A stretch of DNA of 14,046 nucleotides, taken from assembly GCA_016209995.1 (NCBI GenBank), contig JACQVC010000123.1, forward strand, positions 1 through 14,046, in the 5' to 3' direction. The translations under genes and the position numbers were made by a program. Under the pieces are notes generated by a model that was not told the origin of the DNA, did no database searches, and was given only the letters and a program-made list of their open reading frames with translations. The stretch is from Gemmatimonadota bacterium (GTDB lineage: Bacteria > Gemmatimonadota > Gemmatimonadetes > Longimicrobiales > Gaopeijiaceae). Positions 7,858 to 14,045 of this stretch are shown one piece after another (the stretch's first letter is position 1; each line of letters begins with the position of its first letter).

Positions 7858-8553
7858 TCACCGCGCCTCTCGGACCTTGCGGGCCAGCATCAGCACGTTG
7901 TCGCTGAACAGCCGGCCGCGCAGAAGGCCCGCGCTGACGGTCTGCCAGCGAAGCCGGGGAAGCCTGGGGACGCCCCCGTGATTCGTGTAGGAGAACCGGG
8001 GGGGCTCGAAGCCGGCCTCCTGACACAGGCGCTGGAAGTCCCTTCGCACCAGCGCCGTGATGTGAGCCGGGTAGCTGCCGTCGAGAAAGTCGACGAAGTG
8101 ACCGCGCAACGCCAGCGCAGTGAGCGACCGCAGGCTCTCCTGGTTGGGCGTCGTGACGATCAGCGTGCCTCCCGGTCGCAGCAGCCGGCCGAACTCCCGG
8201 AACACGGCGCGCGGGTTCTCGAGGTGCTCGATCACCTCCGTCGAGACGATCGCATCGAAGGACTCGCCGGCAACGGCCAGCGGCTCGTGCAGGTCCGCCT
8301 GAATCCAGCGAACCGCGGCGGCGAGGCCGGCGGGCCGCGGCAGGATGTCTACCGCCGTGATGCGGCCGCCGAAGCCCGCGTCGAGGAGTTGTCGAACGAG
8401 CGTCCCCGTTCCCGCGCCGAACTCCAGCAACTCGCCCCTCAGCCCGGCGTCGAGCACGAGGTCCAAGGCCGCCCTGTAGATCGCCGGCGCGCTCGTGCCT
8501 CCGCTGGCCACGGCGGCCTCACGCCGCCGCTCGAGGAGCGCCGACGTGATCAC
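7858..8553 (-). CDS. Class I SAM-dependent methyltransferase (Methyltransf_11/23 type)
   Basis: A 231-residue protein carrying a complete class I methyltransferase core. Motif I is LLEFGAGTG (42-50), the acidic AVDI (67-70) ends strand 2, and the region near motif II/III reads STEVIEHLENPR (104-115). LRPGGTLIVTTPN (125-137) is the post-motif strand typical of ubiE-like and sugar methyltransferases. GTG at 8553 shares GTGA with the stop of the upstream glycosyltransferase; the frame is open further upstream, but that part lies inside the previous gene. Its place between two glycosyltransferases suggests action on a sugar of the same glycan or on the reducing or non-reducing end of the repeat. 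Substrate prediction is not possible; a small-molecule or lipid substrate is not excluded. Confidence 0.87.
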   Translation of the reverse strand: MITSALLERRREAAVASGGTSAPAIYRAALDLVLDAGLRGELLEFGAGTGTLVRQLLDAGFGGRITAVDILPRPAGLAAAVRWIQADLHEPLAVAGESFDAIVSTEVIEHLENPRAVFREFGRLLRPGGTLIVTTPNQESLRSLTALALRGHFVDFLDGSYPAHITALVRRDFQRLCQEAGFEPPRFSYTNHGGVPRLPRLRWQTVSAGLLRGRLFSDNVLMLARKVREAR

Positions 8554-9686
8554 CCGGCCGCCTCGAGCCGGGAGGCTCGCGCCGGCAGAGACGACAGGAT
8601 GGTTTCGAGGGATCGCATCTGCCGGCCCGGATCGCACAGGGCGGCCGGACGCCGGCGGGCCCCGCCGGCGAGCCGCGAGCGAAGCGCCGGGTCATCCAAC
8701 AGCGTGCGCAGTGCCGACGCGAGCGCCCCGACGTCGCCGGGCGGCGCCTGGACGCCGCACGACGAGTCGACGATCTCGGCCACGCCCCCCTCGTTGCTGC
8801 AGACGACGGGCAGACCGGCCGCGAGCGCCTCCAGCGCCGATAGGCCGAACGGCTCGGGCGCGGTGTTCGGTTGGCAGAAGATGTCCGCCGCGGCGAGCAC
8901 GGCCGGCACGTCCCGGCGCTCGCCCAGGAATCGCACGCGGGGGGTCAGGTTCAGCGCGGCGACCCTCTGCTCCAGCTCTCTCCGGAACCGTGCCTCGGCC
9001 GCACGCTGGGCCCCGCCCGCGATCCAGAGCATCCAGCCGGGCACCTCGCTCAGCCGGCCCAGCGCTTCCACGGCCACGCGTTGTCCCTTCCACGGCTCCA
9101 GCCGGCTGACCTGCACGATCACCGTGGCGTCAGCGGGCGTGTCCAGGCTGCGCCGTACCGCGACACGGATCGCCTCGGTCACGACCGGCGGCGCCGAGAA
9201 CGGATAGTACAGACAGGCGGTCTTCAGGTCGCGCCACCAGGTCGCCAGCCGCTGCTCGGTGAAGCGGCTGTTGACGATCGCCAAGTCCGGCGCCCGGCGA
9301 CGGGCCAGGCGATCGAGCCAGTGCCGCCCGTCCTGCGCCATGTGCACCCACAGGACGAGGGGGAGCCCGGCGGCTCGCGCGACCGGTCCGAAAATGACGA
9401 GCGGCCACGGCTGATGGCAGACAACGACGTCGAACGACTCGACGCGCAACAGCGTCGACAACGCCTTCCGCGCGCGGTAGACCGTGTGCGGCCGGCTGAG
9501 TCGCACGGGGCGCAACGGGTGCACGGACGCCCCGGCCTCGAGCAGTTCGTCACGTAAACGGCCGTCAAAACACAGCGCGAAAGACTGAACCATGCCGGGT
9601 ACGTGCTCGCCTTCGCGAGCCAGTGTCAGGAGGAGCGTCTCGACACCGCCGTACAAGTTGCCGCTGTGGACGTGAAGCACGTGCAT
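8550..9686 (-). CDS. Glycosyltransferase family 4 protein
   Basis: A 378-residue GT-B glycosyltransferase. It starts MHVLHVHSGNLYGGVETLLL, with the glycine loop and helix of the GT4 N-domain. Donor-side features are VQVSRLEPWKGQ (191-202), LWIAGGAQRAAEARF, VRFLGERRDVPAVLAAADIF (251-270) and an intact E-x7-E, EPFGLSALE (E278 and E286), followed by ALAAGLPVVCSNEGGVAEIV. I chose ATG 9686 because homology-like sequence begins exactly there. The frame is open to 10025, but that part overlaps the previous gene and reads as filler. This leaves 112 bp to the upstream stop, the one clear gap in the operon. No good Shine-Dalgarno lies close to the ATG; an AGGGG sits about 20 bases upstream within a small inverted repeat. 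It is related to the glycosyltransferase just upstream (shared PEPFGL and GGxAEIV segments). Confidence 0.9.
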   Translation of the reverse strand: MHVLHVHSGNLYGGVETLLLTLAREGEHVPGMVQSFALCFDGRLRDELLEAGASVHPLRPVRLSRPHTVYRARKALSTLLRVESFDVVVCHQPWPLVIFGPVARAAGLPLVLWVHMAQDGRHWLDRLARRRAPDLAIVNSRFTEQRLATWWRDLKTACLYYPFSAPPVVTEAIRVAVRRSLDTPADATVIVQVSRLEPWKGQRVAVEALGRLSEVPGWMLWIAGGAQRAAEARFRRELEQRVAALNLTPRVRFLGERRDVPAVLAAADIFCQPNTAPEPFGLSALEALAAGLPVVCSNEGGVAEIVDSSCGVQAPPGDVGALASALRTLLDDPALRSRLAGGARRRPAALCDPGRQMRSLETILSSLPARASRLEAAG

Positions 9687-9798
9687 GGCGGTGAGGGGCG
9701 CGCCACCCCTGGCGGCCGGCCGGGCGAAGCCGAGAACCGGTTTCGGGGCCTGCTCGTCCCCAGGTTCTACCGGCGTGTTCGAGGTGCGCAAGCCAGGT
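9687..9798. other. 112-bp gap between two glycosyltransferase genes
   Basis: The one clear gap inside the operon. On the minus strand GAACCTGG occurs twice (plus-strand CCAGGTTC at 9793-9800 and 9760-9767), 33 bases apart, and an AGGGG-N7-CCCCT inverted repeat lies about 20 bases before ATG 9686. No clear promoter or terminator is seen. Confidence 0.4.
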
Positions 9799-11052
9799 TC
9801 AGGCGGGGCGGCCCGTGTGTGGCAGTGAGAACGGCTCGCCGCGGGCGGCGGCAAGTCTCCGATAGATCCGGACGAGATCGGCGGCCAGCCGCCGCCGCGC
9901 AAAGCTTCGCTCCGCCGTCGAGCGGCCGGCCGCTCCCAGCTGCCGGCGCCGCGCCGGATCGGCGGCGAGCGTCGCGATCGCGCGCGCGAGTCCCTCCGCG
10001 TCGCCGGGTCGATGCGTGAGCGCATTGACGCCCGGCGTCACAATCTCCGCCGCGCCGCCAGCCTCGCTCGCAACGACCGCCTTGCCGCAGGCCATGGCCT
10101 CGGCAATGACCAGGCCAAAGGGCTCCGGGTCGGTGCTGGCGTGCACGACGATGTCGAGGGCGCGCATCGCCGGCGCCGGATCCTCGACAAACCCGGTGAA
10201 GCCGACGCGCCCGCCGAGCCCGAGCGCCTCCGCCTCCGCGACGAGCGCCTCCGGCGACACCTGGCTATCGGCCGTGTCGTACACGGGCCCGCCGATGACG
10301 TAGCCGCGGACGCCGGCCGATGACGGCACGTTCGCCAGCGCCTGCAGAAAGACGCGATGCCCCTTCCACCGCGCGAAGGTGGCTACCAGGCCGGCCCGAA
10401 CGACCTCCTCGCCGGCCGGGGGCAGCGCCGCCAGATCGTCGAGATCGTACCGCGGGCCGATCGGCGAAAAGCGCAGCAGATCCACCGCGTTCCAGAGCGG
10501 CTCGATGGTCAGACTGTTCCCGAAGACCCGGCGCAGATCGGCGGCGACGCTTTCGGAGTTGGCCACGATCGCCGAGCAGGCCCTCGAGGCGCGAGCGAGC
10601 AGACGCGCCGTCAGGGGCCGTGGGCTGACGTAGTCGTGGAGATGCCAGAGCAGGGCGGCGCCGTCGGGGCGCGCCCAGGCGCCGAGCAGGTGCATCTTGA
10701 GCCCGTTGGTGTGCACGATATCCGGCGCGCGCTCCTGCAACAGCCGGCCGAGGCGGCGGACGTAGGTGCGCGCGGGCCGGGCCGCGCGCACCAGGCTGGC
10801 GGCAAGCCGCAGCCGCGGCCACACCCCCCCGCGACGCCCCCATTCGCCGACCGCCGCCAGCGGGCGCGGAAACGGCATCACGTACACCGTGATCCCGAGC
10901 GCCTGGGCCCGGCCGATGAGCGGGCCTTCCGACGCCGCGACCAGCTCGAGCGACCAGGTGGGCTGCGACTCGCGGAGCCCGGCCAACATCTCGAGCAGCG
11001 CCGTTTCGGCGCCGCCCATCCGGCCGGTAGGATTCAGAAACAGCACTCGCAC
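9799..11052 (-). CDS. Glycosyltransferase family 4 protein
   Basis: A 417-residue GT-B glycosyltransferase, the first sugar transferase of the operon as read. The N-domain starts MRVLFLNPTGRMGGAETALLEML. It also has PDIVHTNGLKMHLLG (110-124) and LLWHLHDY (134-141). After the linker (LWNAVDLLRFSP, 186-197), the C-domain has GLVATFARWKGHRVFLQAL (221-239) with its Lys, VGFTGFVEDPAPAMRALDIVV (283-303) and an intact E-x7-E, EPFGLVIAE (E310 and E318), followed by AMACGKAVVASEAGGAAEIV. GTG 11052 lies 16 bases after the export-protein stop; a second GTG two codons later is an alternative. No clear ribosome-binding site is seen. Donor and acceptor are unknown. Confidence 0.9.
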   Translation of the reverse strand: MRVLFLNPTGRMGGAETALLEMLAGLRESQPTWSLELVAASEGPLIGRAQALGITVYVMPFPRPLAAVGEWGRRGGVWPRLRLAASLVRAARPARTYVRRLGRLLQERAPDIVHTNGLKMHLLGAWARPDGAALLWHLHDYVSPRPLTARLLARASRACSAIVANSESVAADLRRVFGNSLTIEPLWNAVDLLRFSPIGPRYDLDDLAALPPAGEEVVRAGLVATFARWKGHRVFLQALANVPSSAGVRGYVIGGPVYDTADSQVSPEALVAEAEALGLGGRVGFTGFVEDPAPAMRALDIVVHASTDPEPFGLVIAEAMACGKAVVASEAGGAAEIVTPGVNALTHRPGDAEGLARAIATLAADPARRRQLGAAGRSTAERSFARRRLAADLVRIYRRLAAARGEPFSLPHTGRPA

Positions 11053-11068
11053 AGGACGAGGAGGGCCC

Positions 11069-11884
11069 TCAGAGGATTCGCTGACGCACGTTGATGGTGT
11101 CGCCCGGCTGCACGATGTCGGTCAGATCGGCGTCGAACTCCGACCGCTCGTTGTTCACGATGCGGGTGATCCGGACGCGGCGGTTCGACCCGCGCTCGGT
11201 CACACCTCCGGCCATCGAGATCGCCTGCAGCACGGTCATGTTGGGCTCGAGCACGTAGTACCCCGGGTTGCGGACGAAGCCGGTGACATAGAACCGCTCG
11301 GCCCGGGGCACGAACACCGTGTCACCGTCGTGGAGCGGGACGTTCTGCGACAGCTTGCCGCTCTCGATGTCCCGCAGGTTGATCCGCTCGATATCGGCAT
11401 CGGCGTCGCCGGGCTGCGCCGGCATGTTCTTGGCCGTCTCCCTCGGGTGCAGAATCAGCACCTCCCCGCCGGCCGCGGCCGTCGTGGATCCGGCCTGCGC
11501 AAGCGCTTCGAGGAGTGTGACCTGTCCCGACAACGTGTACCTGCCCGGAGAGCGCACTTCGCCCATGACAAAGACGCTCTGGCTTCGGAACTGATCGACA
11601 TCCACCGTCACCTGCGGATTGCGCAGGTAGCCGTCGGCCAGTTTGGTCTTCAGCATCTGGGCGATGTCGACCGCCGTGACGCCAGCCGCCTGGACGCGCC
11701 CGAGAAATGGGTAGCTGAACTGGCCGTCGGTTTCGACGCGGAACTTGCCCGACAGCTGAGGCTCGTTGAAGACGGTCACCAGCAGGACATCTTCCGGACC
11801 CACCACATAGCTGGCTGTGTCCGCGGTCGTACCGGGCGCCTGGCCGGCCACGAGCAGACTCGCCGCAAGAAGTGTGACTAGCAT
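11069..11884 (-). CDS. Polysaccharide biosynthesis/export protein (Wza-like, Poly_export plus two SLBB domains)
   Basis: A 271-residue secreted export protein. A short hydrophobic N-terminus (residues 2-16, ending VAGQA) looks like a signal peptide, although it lacks the usual basic residues and there is no lipobox cysteine. The Poly_export domain follows (about 24-97: YVVGPEDVLLVTVFNEPQLSG, then DGQFSYPFLGRVQAAGVT). A first SLBB domain lies at about 102-190 (VFVMGEVRSPGRY, then LLEALAQAGS) and a second at about 198-265 (FYVTGFVRNPGYYVLEPNMTV, then AISMAGGVTERGS). It is shorter than Escherichia coli Wza and lacks its C-terminal membrane helix, so the outer-membrane pore may be supplied by a partner, possibly the beta-barrel protein encoded two bases upstream. 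Such proteins usually work with a Wzc-type co-polymerase, which is not in this window. Confidence 0.93.
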   Translation of the reverse strand: MLVTLLAASLLVAGQAPGTTADTASYVVGPEDVLLVTVFNEPQLSGKFRVETDGQFSYPFLGRVQAAGVTAVDIAQMLKTKLADGYLRNPQVTVDVDQFRSQSVFVMGEVRSPGRYTLSGQVTLLEALAQAGSTTAAAGGEVLILHPRETAKNMPAQPGDADADIERINLRDIESGKLSQNVPLHDGDTVFVPRAERFYVTGFVRNPGYYVLEPNMTVLQAISMAGGVTERGSNRRVRITRIVNNERSEFDADLTDIVQPGDTINVRQRIL

Positions 11885-11886
11885 GG

Positions 11887-13128
11887 CTATAACCCGTAAT
11901 TGACTGCCCCCAGGATCCGCCGCCGATCGTAGGAGCGATCGCCGGGCTCGCTGGAACTCCGTTCGGTCAGATCATACGTCAGTGCGACCCTCAGGTTTGG
12001 GGTCAGGCGGAAGCCAACCCCGCCGCCGACGGTCGTCGTCGTTTCGGTGCGCCCGTCGAGCGGCGCGCCGCCCAGCGTCTGGTACCGCAGGCGCTGCCAG
12101 CCGCCAATCCCGATGACGTCAAACGGACCGGCGAGCCGCTGGGTCACGACCAGTCGCCCGCCTTCCGCGAGGTAGTAGGGGGAGGTTACATCCGGAGAGT
12201 ACACCACATCCCGGTTCGCTTCCACATCGAAGAGCGTGCGGCCCAGCACCGTAATTGTCGTACCCGCCGACGCCACGAAATCGCGACGCCGGGGGAGGCC
12301 GGAGTGGAGGGGACGGAATTCACGGTAACCCAGACTGATACGGCCGGTCACGGCGGCCGCGGTCGCGAACTCCAGGGCCGGAGCCACCCGTAGGGCGTCG
12401 GCATCGCGAAGGTTCGACTCCTCGAAACGGTCGCGTTGGAGCTCGACGGCGACGATGAGGGTCGTAAGCGGCGTCAGCGCGAACTTGGCGCCGGCCCCGG
12501 CGATCTCGGACGTCCGGTTCAGCTCGGCCGCGAGGTCCTCGCCACGAAACCGCTGACCCGCATCGTACTCGAGCCTGTTGCGGCGGACGAATGCCGTCAG
12601 CGACGTGACCGCCGTGATCTCGAAGTCGGTACCGACGCTCACGTCGGTATCGAGCCGTCGCGCGCGCGCGTCGATCTCAAACCCCGTGCGCTCGCGGCTT
12701 CGCGTTCTCGACACCGTCGCGAACGGGAGCAGCCGCGTCGACAGCATCTCGAAGCGGCCGCCGAGTCTGCTGTCGGTCGACTGCTCATTCTTGTACTTCT
12801 GGTAGTACACGAAGTTGCCTCCGCCCGTCCCGATGAGGCGGGCGGGACCGAGGCGCAGCGCGGCCTGCACCTGCGGCCGCACCGTGAAGCTGAAATCCTC
12901 CTTGGGCTCTTCAGCGTCGTTGAAGACGTTGGAATCGATGCCGATGTCCTTGATCGTGATGGACGGATAAAGGGACAGCGACCCCAGTTGAATCGCCGCC
13001 GTCGAGGGGAGCGCCGTGTCTATCTGGGCCGCCGCCGGCGCGGCGGCCACCAGTGCCATCGAGGCCATCAGTGTCACCCTCATCCGGATCATCCGACGCC
13101 CGCCGGGTCGGCCGAGACGTTCGATCAT
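11887..13128 (-). CDS. Outer-membrane beta-barrel protein (BBP2/EpsL-like), exopolysaccharide-associated
   Basis: A 413-residue protein with a signal peptide (basic start, hydrophobic MASMALVAAAPAAAQ at about 21-35, likely cleavage near AAAQ). The rest is a long series of alternating-residue beta strands with tight turns, as in outer-membrane barrels. The segment LYPSITIKDIGIDSNVFNDAEEPKEDF (split here as residues about 53-79) fits the opening of putative beta-barrel porin 2 domains, where an Asn-Val-Phe follows an acidic stretch. Barrel proteins of this type accompany export genes in exopolysaccharide loci. ATG 13128 shares ATGA with the regulator stop and is preceded by AGGAG. Later ATGs at residues 13 and 16 also precede the signal peptide core. 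The C-terminal residue is Leu in YGL, not the usual Phe or Trp. The barrel class is firm; the precise role in export is inferred. Confidence 0.85.
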   Translation of the reverse strand: MIERLGRPGGRRMIRMRVTLMASMALVAAAPAAAQIDTALPSTAAIQLGSLSLYPSITIKDIGIDSNVFNDAEEPKEDFSFTVRPQVQAALRLGPARLIGTGGGNFVYYQKYKNEQSTDSRLGGRFEMLSTRLLPFATVSRTRSRERTGFEIDARARRLDTDVSVGTDFEITAVTSLTAFVRRNRLEYDAGQRFRGEDLAAELNRTSEIAGAGAKFALTPLTTLIVAVELQRDRFEESNLRDADALRVAPALEFATAAAVTGRISLGYREFRPLHSGLPRRRDFVASAGTTITVLGRTLFDVEANRDVVYSPDVTSPYYLAEGGRLVVTQRLAGPFDVIGIGGWQRLRYQTLGGAPLDGRTETTTTVGGGVGFRLTPNLRVALTYDLTERSSSEPGDRSYDRRRILGAVNYGL

Positions 13129-13706
13129 AAGCTCCTCTCAGGTCGCAGCAGCCCGAGCCGCCGGGCCTTCCGGTACAAGTTCGGGCGCTGGATGCCCAGG
13201 GCCCGGGCCGCCTCGCTCATTCGCCAGGCGTGCCGCTCGAGCACGGTTTGGATGAACTCGCGCTCGAAGCGCAGCCGCGCCTCTTTCAGGTTTTCCTGGG
13301 GCCTCGACGCCGTCGTGTATCCCTGAATCCGCACGTGTCCGAGCAGCTCTTCGAGCTGCACGTCGTCGCCCCGCCCGGTGGTGAACACGCGCACCAGCAC
13401 CCGGCGCAGCTCGGTCGGATTGCCGCGCCAGGCGAGCGCCCGCATCAGCATGAGCGCCTCCGGCGTGAAGCCACGCCGGCCGACGCGCAGCTCGGCGCAG
13501 ACGTCGCGCGTCAGCGCGTGGAGGAGCGGCAGGAAGAGCCTTGCGGATGGTTGGACCGCCAGACGGCGCGTACGGCGGTCGCAGGCGCGCCCACCGCGCG
13601 CCGGCGAGGGAGCGGCGCGGGGCGTCTGGGCCCCACGCGAGCGAGGGGTCCGGGGCAGAGCCCCGGTCTGGTTGGAAGCCCGCCTGAGACGGCTCCGCCC
13701 CGTCAC
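13125..13706 (-). CDS. Fis-type helix-turn-helix protein, probable N-terminally truncated sigma-54 activator
   Basis: At most 193 codons. The C-terminus is a textbook Fis-type DNA-binding domain (about 150-187: EFIQTVLERHAW, MSEAARALGI, NLYRKARRLGL). Before it (about 56-125) is sequence like the helical lid of sigma-54-dependent AAA+ activators: LFLPLLHALTRDV, GFTPEALMLMRALAWRGNPTELRRVL, with the GNxxEL(R) element. The AAA+ core with Walker A, Walker B and the GAFTGA loop is absent, and no trace of it is seen up to the window end. The first 48 or so residues are low-complexity and run through a strong GC hairpin, so they may not be coding. The only standard start before the lid is GTG 13706, without a ribosome-binding site. 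It may be a decaying remnant or a short DNA-binding protein that no longer activates sigma-54. Its stop overlaps the next gene (ATGA). Confidence 0.65.
   Translation of the reverse strand: MTGRSRLRRASNQTGALPRTPRSRGAQTPRAAPSPARGGRACDRRTRRLAVQPSARLFLPLLHALTRDVCAELRVGRRGFTPEALMLMRALAWRGNPTELRRVLVRVFTTGRGDDVQLEELLGHVRIQGYTTASRPQENLKEARLRFEREFIQTVLERHAWRMSEAARALGIQRPNLYRKARRLGLLRPERSL
13132..13136 (-). promoter_or_regulatory. Shine-Dalgarno sequence for the beta-barrel gene
   Basis: AGGAG on the minus strand ends three bases before ATG 13128 and is embedded in the last codons of the upstream regulator gene. It is the clearest ribosome-binding site in the window and supports the long start over the internal ATGs. 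Confidence 0.6.
13650..13666. repeat. GC-rich hairpin CCGGGGC-AGA-GCCCCGG
   Basis: A perfect 7-bp stem with a 3-base loop, located in the low-complexity 5' part of the regulator frame. No T-tract follows on either strand, so it is not a standard intrinsic terminator. Its presence argues that this stretch is intergenic rather than coding. Confidence 0.6.
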
Positions 13707-13875
13707 TTACAGGTGGTTCGGGAACCTGCCGGATCCATCGGGTCATCTGTCTGACACGACATGACTTACGTCATCTCGTATCAGGCAGGAGACGCTATCG
13801 GGGCCCCGAAGATACACCTCAGGCGTGCGACGTCGCGCCCCGCGTGTACAGTTATCGACCTGAGCCACTTCGCTC
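13707..13875. other. Intergenic region upstream of the operon with clustered palindromes
   Basis: No convincing gene on either strand. It contains GGTTC-GG-GAACC (13714-13725), a cluster of four TGAC/GTCA half-sites (13742-13773), the perfect palindrome TCGGGGCCCCGA (13798-13809) and the perfect palindrome GCGACGTCGC (13827-13836). The operon promoter should lie here or inside the regulator frame, but I see no good sigma-70 boxes and no TGGCAC-N5-TTGC sigma-54 site on the minus strand. Confidence 0.55.
13742..13773. promoter_or_regulatory. Candidate operator: four TGAC half-sites
   Basis: Reading the plus strand: GTCA, 6 bases, TGAC, 6 bases, TGAC, 4 bases, GTCA. The last pair forms the palindrome ATGAC-TTAC-GTCAT (13761-13774), and the middle contains TGTC-T-GACA (13748-13756). 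Direct copies of GTCATCT occur at 13742 and 13770. The site lies upstream of the first gene of the operon. Binding by any factor is inference. Confidence 0.3.
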
Positions 13876-13877
13876 CC

Positions 13878-13913
13878 TAGCAGCCCGTGGCGAAAGTCTC
13901 TCACGGGCTGCTA
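13878..13913. repeat. Hairpin A within the left terminal inverted repeat
   Basis: Perfect 12-bp arms TAGCAGCCCGTG (13878-13889) and CACGGGCTGCTA (13902-13913) with a 12-base loop. There is no T-tract on either side, so a plain terminator is unlikely. Confidence 0.8.
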
Positions 13914-13914
13914 A

Positions 13915-14006
13915 GGACAAACGAGACGAGTCCTTCTCGTAAAGGACTACTGCAAAACCCGAGGATTTTCTGATGTGATCAAGATTTTTCGTCGTCTCGT
14001 TTGTCC
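13915..14006. repeat. 15-bp perfect inverted repeat pair inside the element
   Basis: GGACAAACGAGACGA at 13915-13929 is repeated in reverse complement at 13992-14006, enclosing 62 bp. These are the inner, best-conserved parts of the terminal inverted repeats. Confidence 0.85.
13929..13948. repeat. Small internal hairpin AGTCCTT/AAGGACT
   Basis: Perfect 7-bp stem (13929-13935 with 13942-13948) and a 6-base loop in the core of the element. Confidence 0.6.
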
Positions 14007-14008
14007 CT

Positions 14009-14045
14009 CTAGCAGGCCGTGTCGAGTTTCACCACGGCCTGCTAG
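14009..14045. repeat. Hairpin B within the right terminal inverted repeat
   Basis: Perfect 13-bp arms CTAGCAGGCCGTG (14009-14021) and CACGGCCTGCTAG (14033-14045) with an 11-base loop. It is the counterpart of hairpin A at the other end of the element. Confidence 0.8.

Noticed and set aside
6635..7981. 448-codon plus-strand open frame
   Set aside because: Antisense to a glycosyltransferase with intact motifs; no recognisable domain.
12436..13326. 296-codon plus-strand open frame
   Set aside because: Antisense to the barrel gene, which has a signal peptide and strand pattern; the plus-strand product shows neither.
13138..13746. 202-codon minus-strand frame beside the regulator
   Set aside because: It overlaps the frame carrying the clear Fis helix-turn-helix and lid sequence; its own product is Ala/Arg/Pro-rich filler.
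13741..13860. Sigma-54 or sigma-70 promoter for the operon
   Set aside because: I looked for TGGCAC-N5-TTGC and for paired -35/-10 boxes on the minus strand; only weak partial matches with wrong spacing were found.
13878..13913. Hairpin A as an intrinsic terminator
   Set aside because: The stem is strong, but no T-tract follows on either strand, and the same structure recurs at 14009-14045 as part of long inverted repeats.
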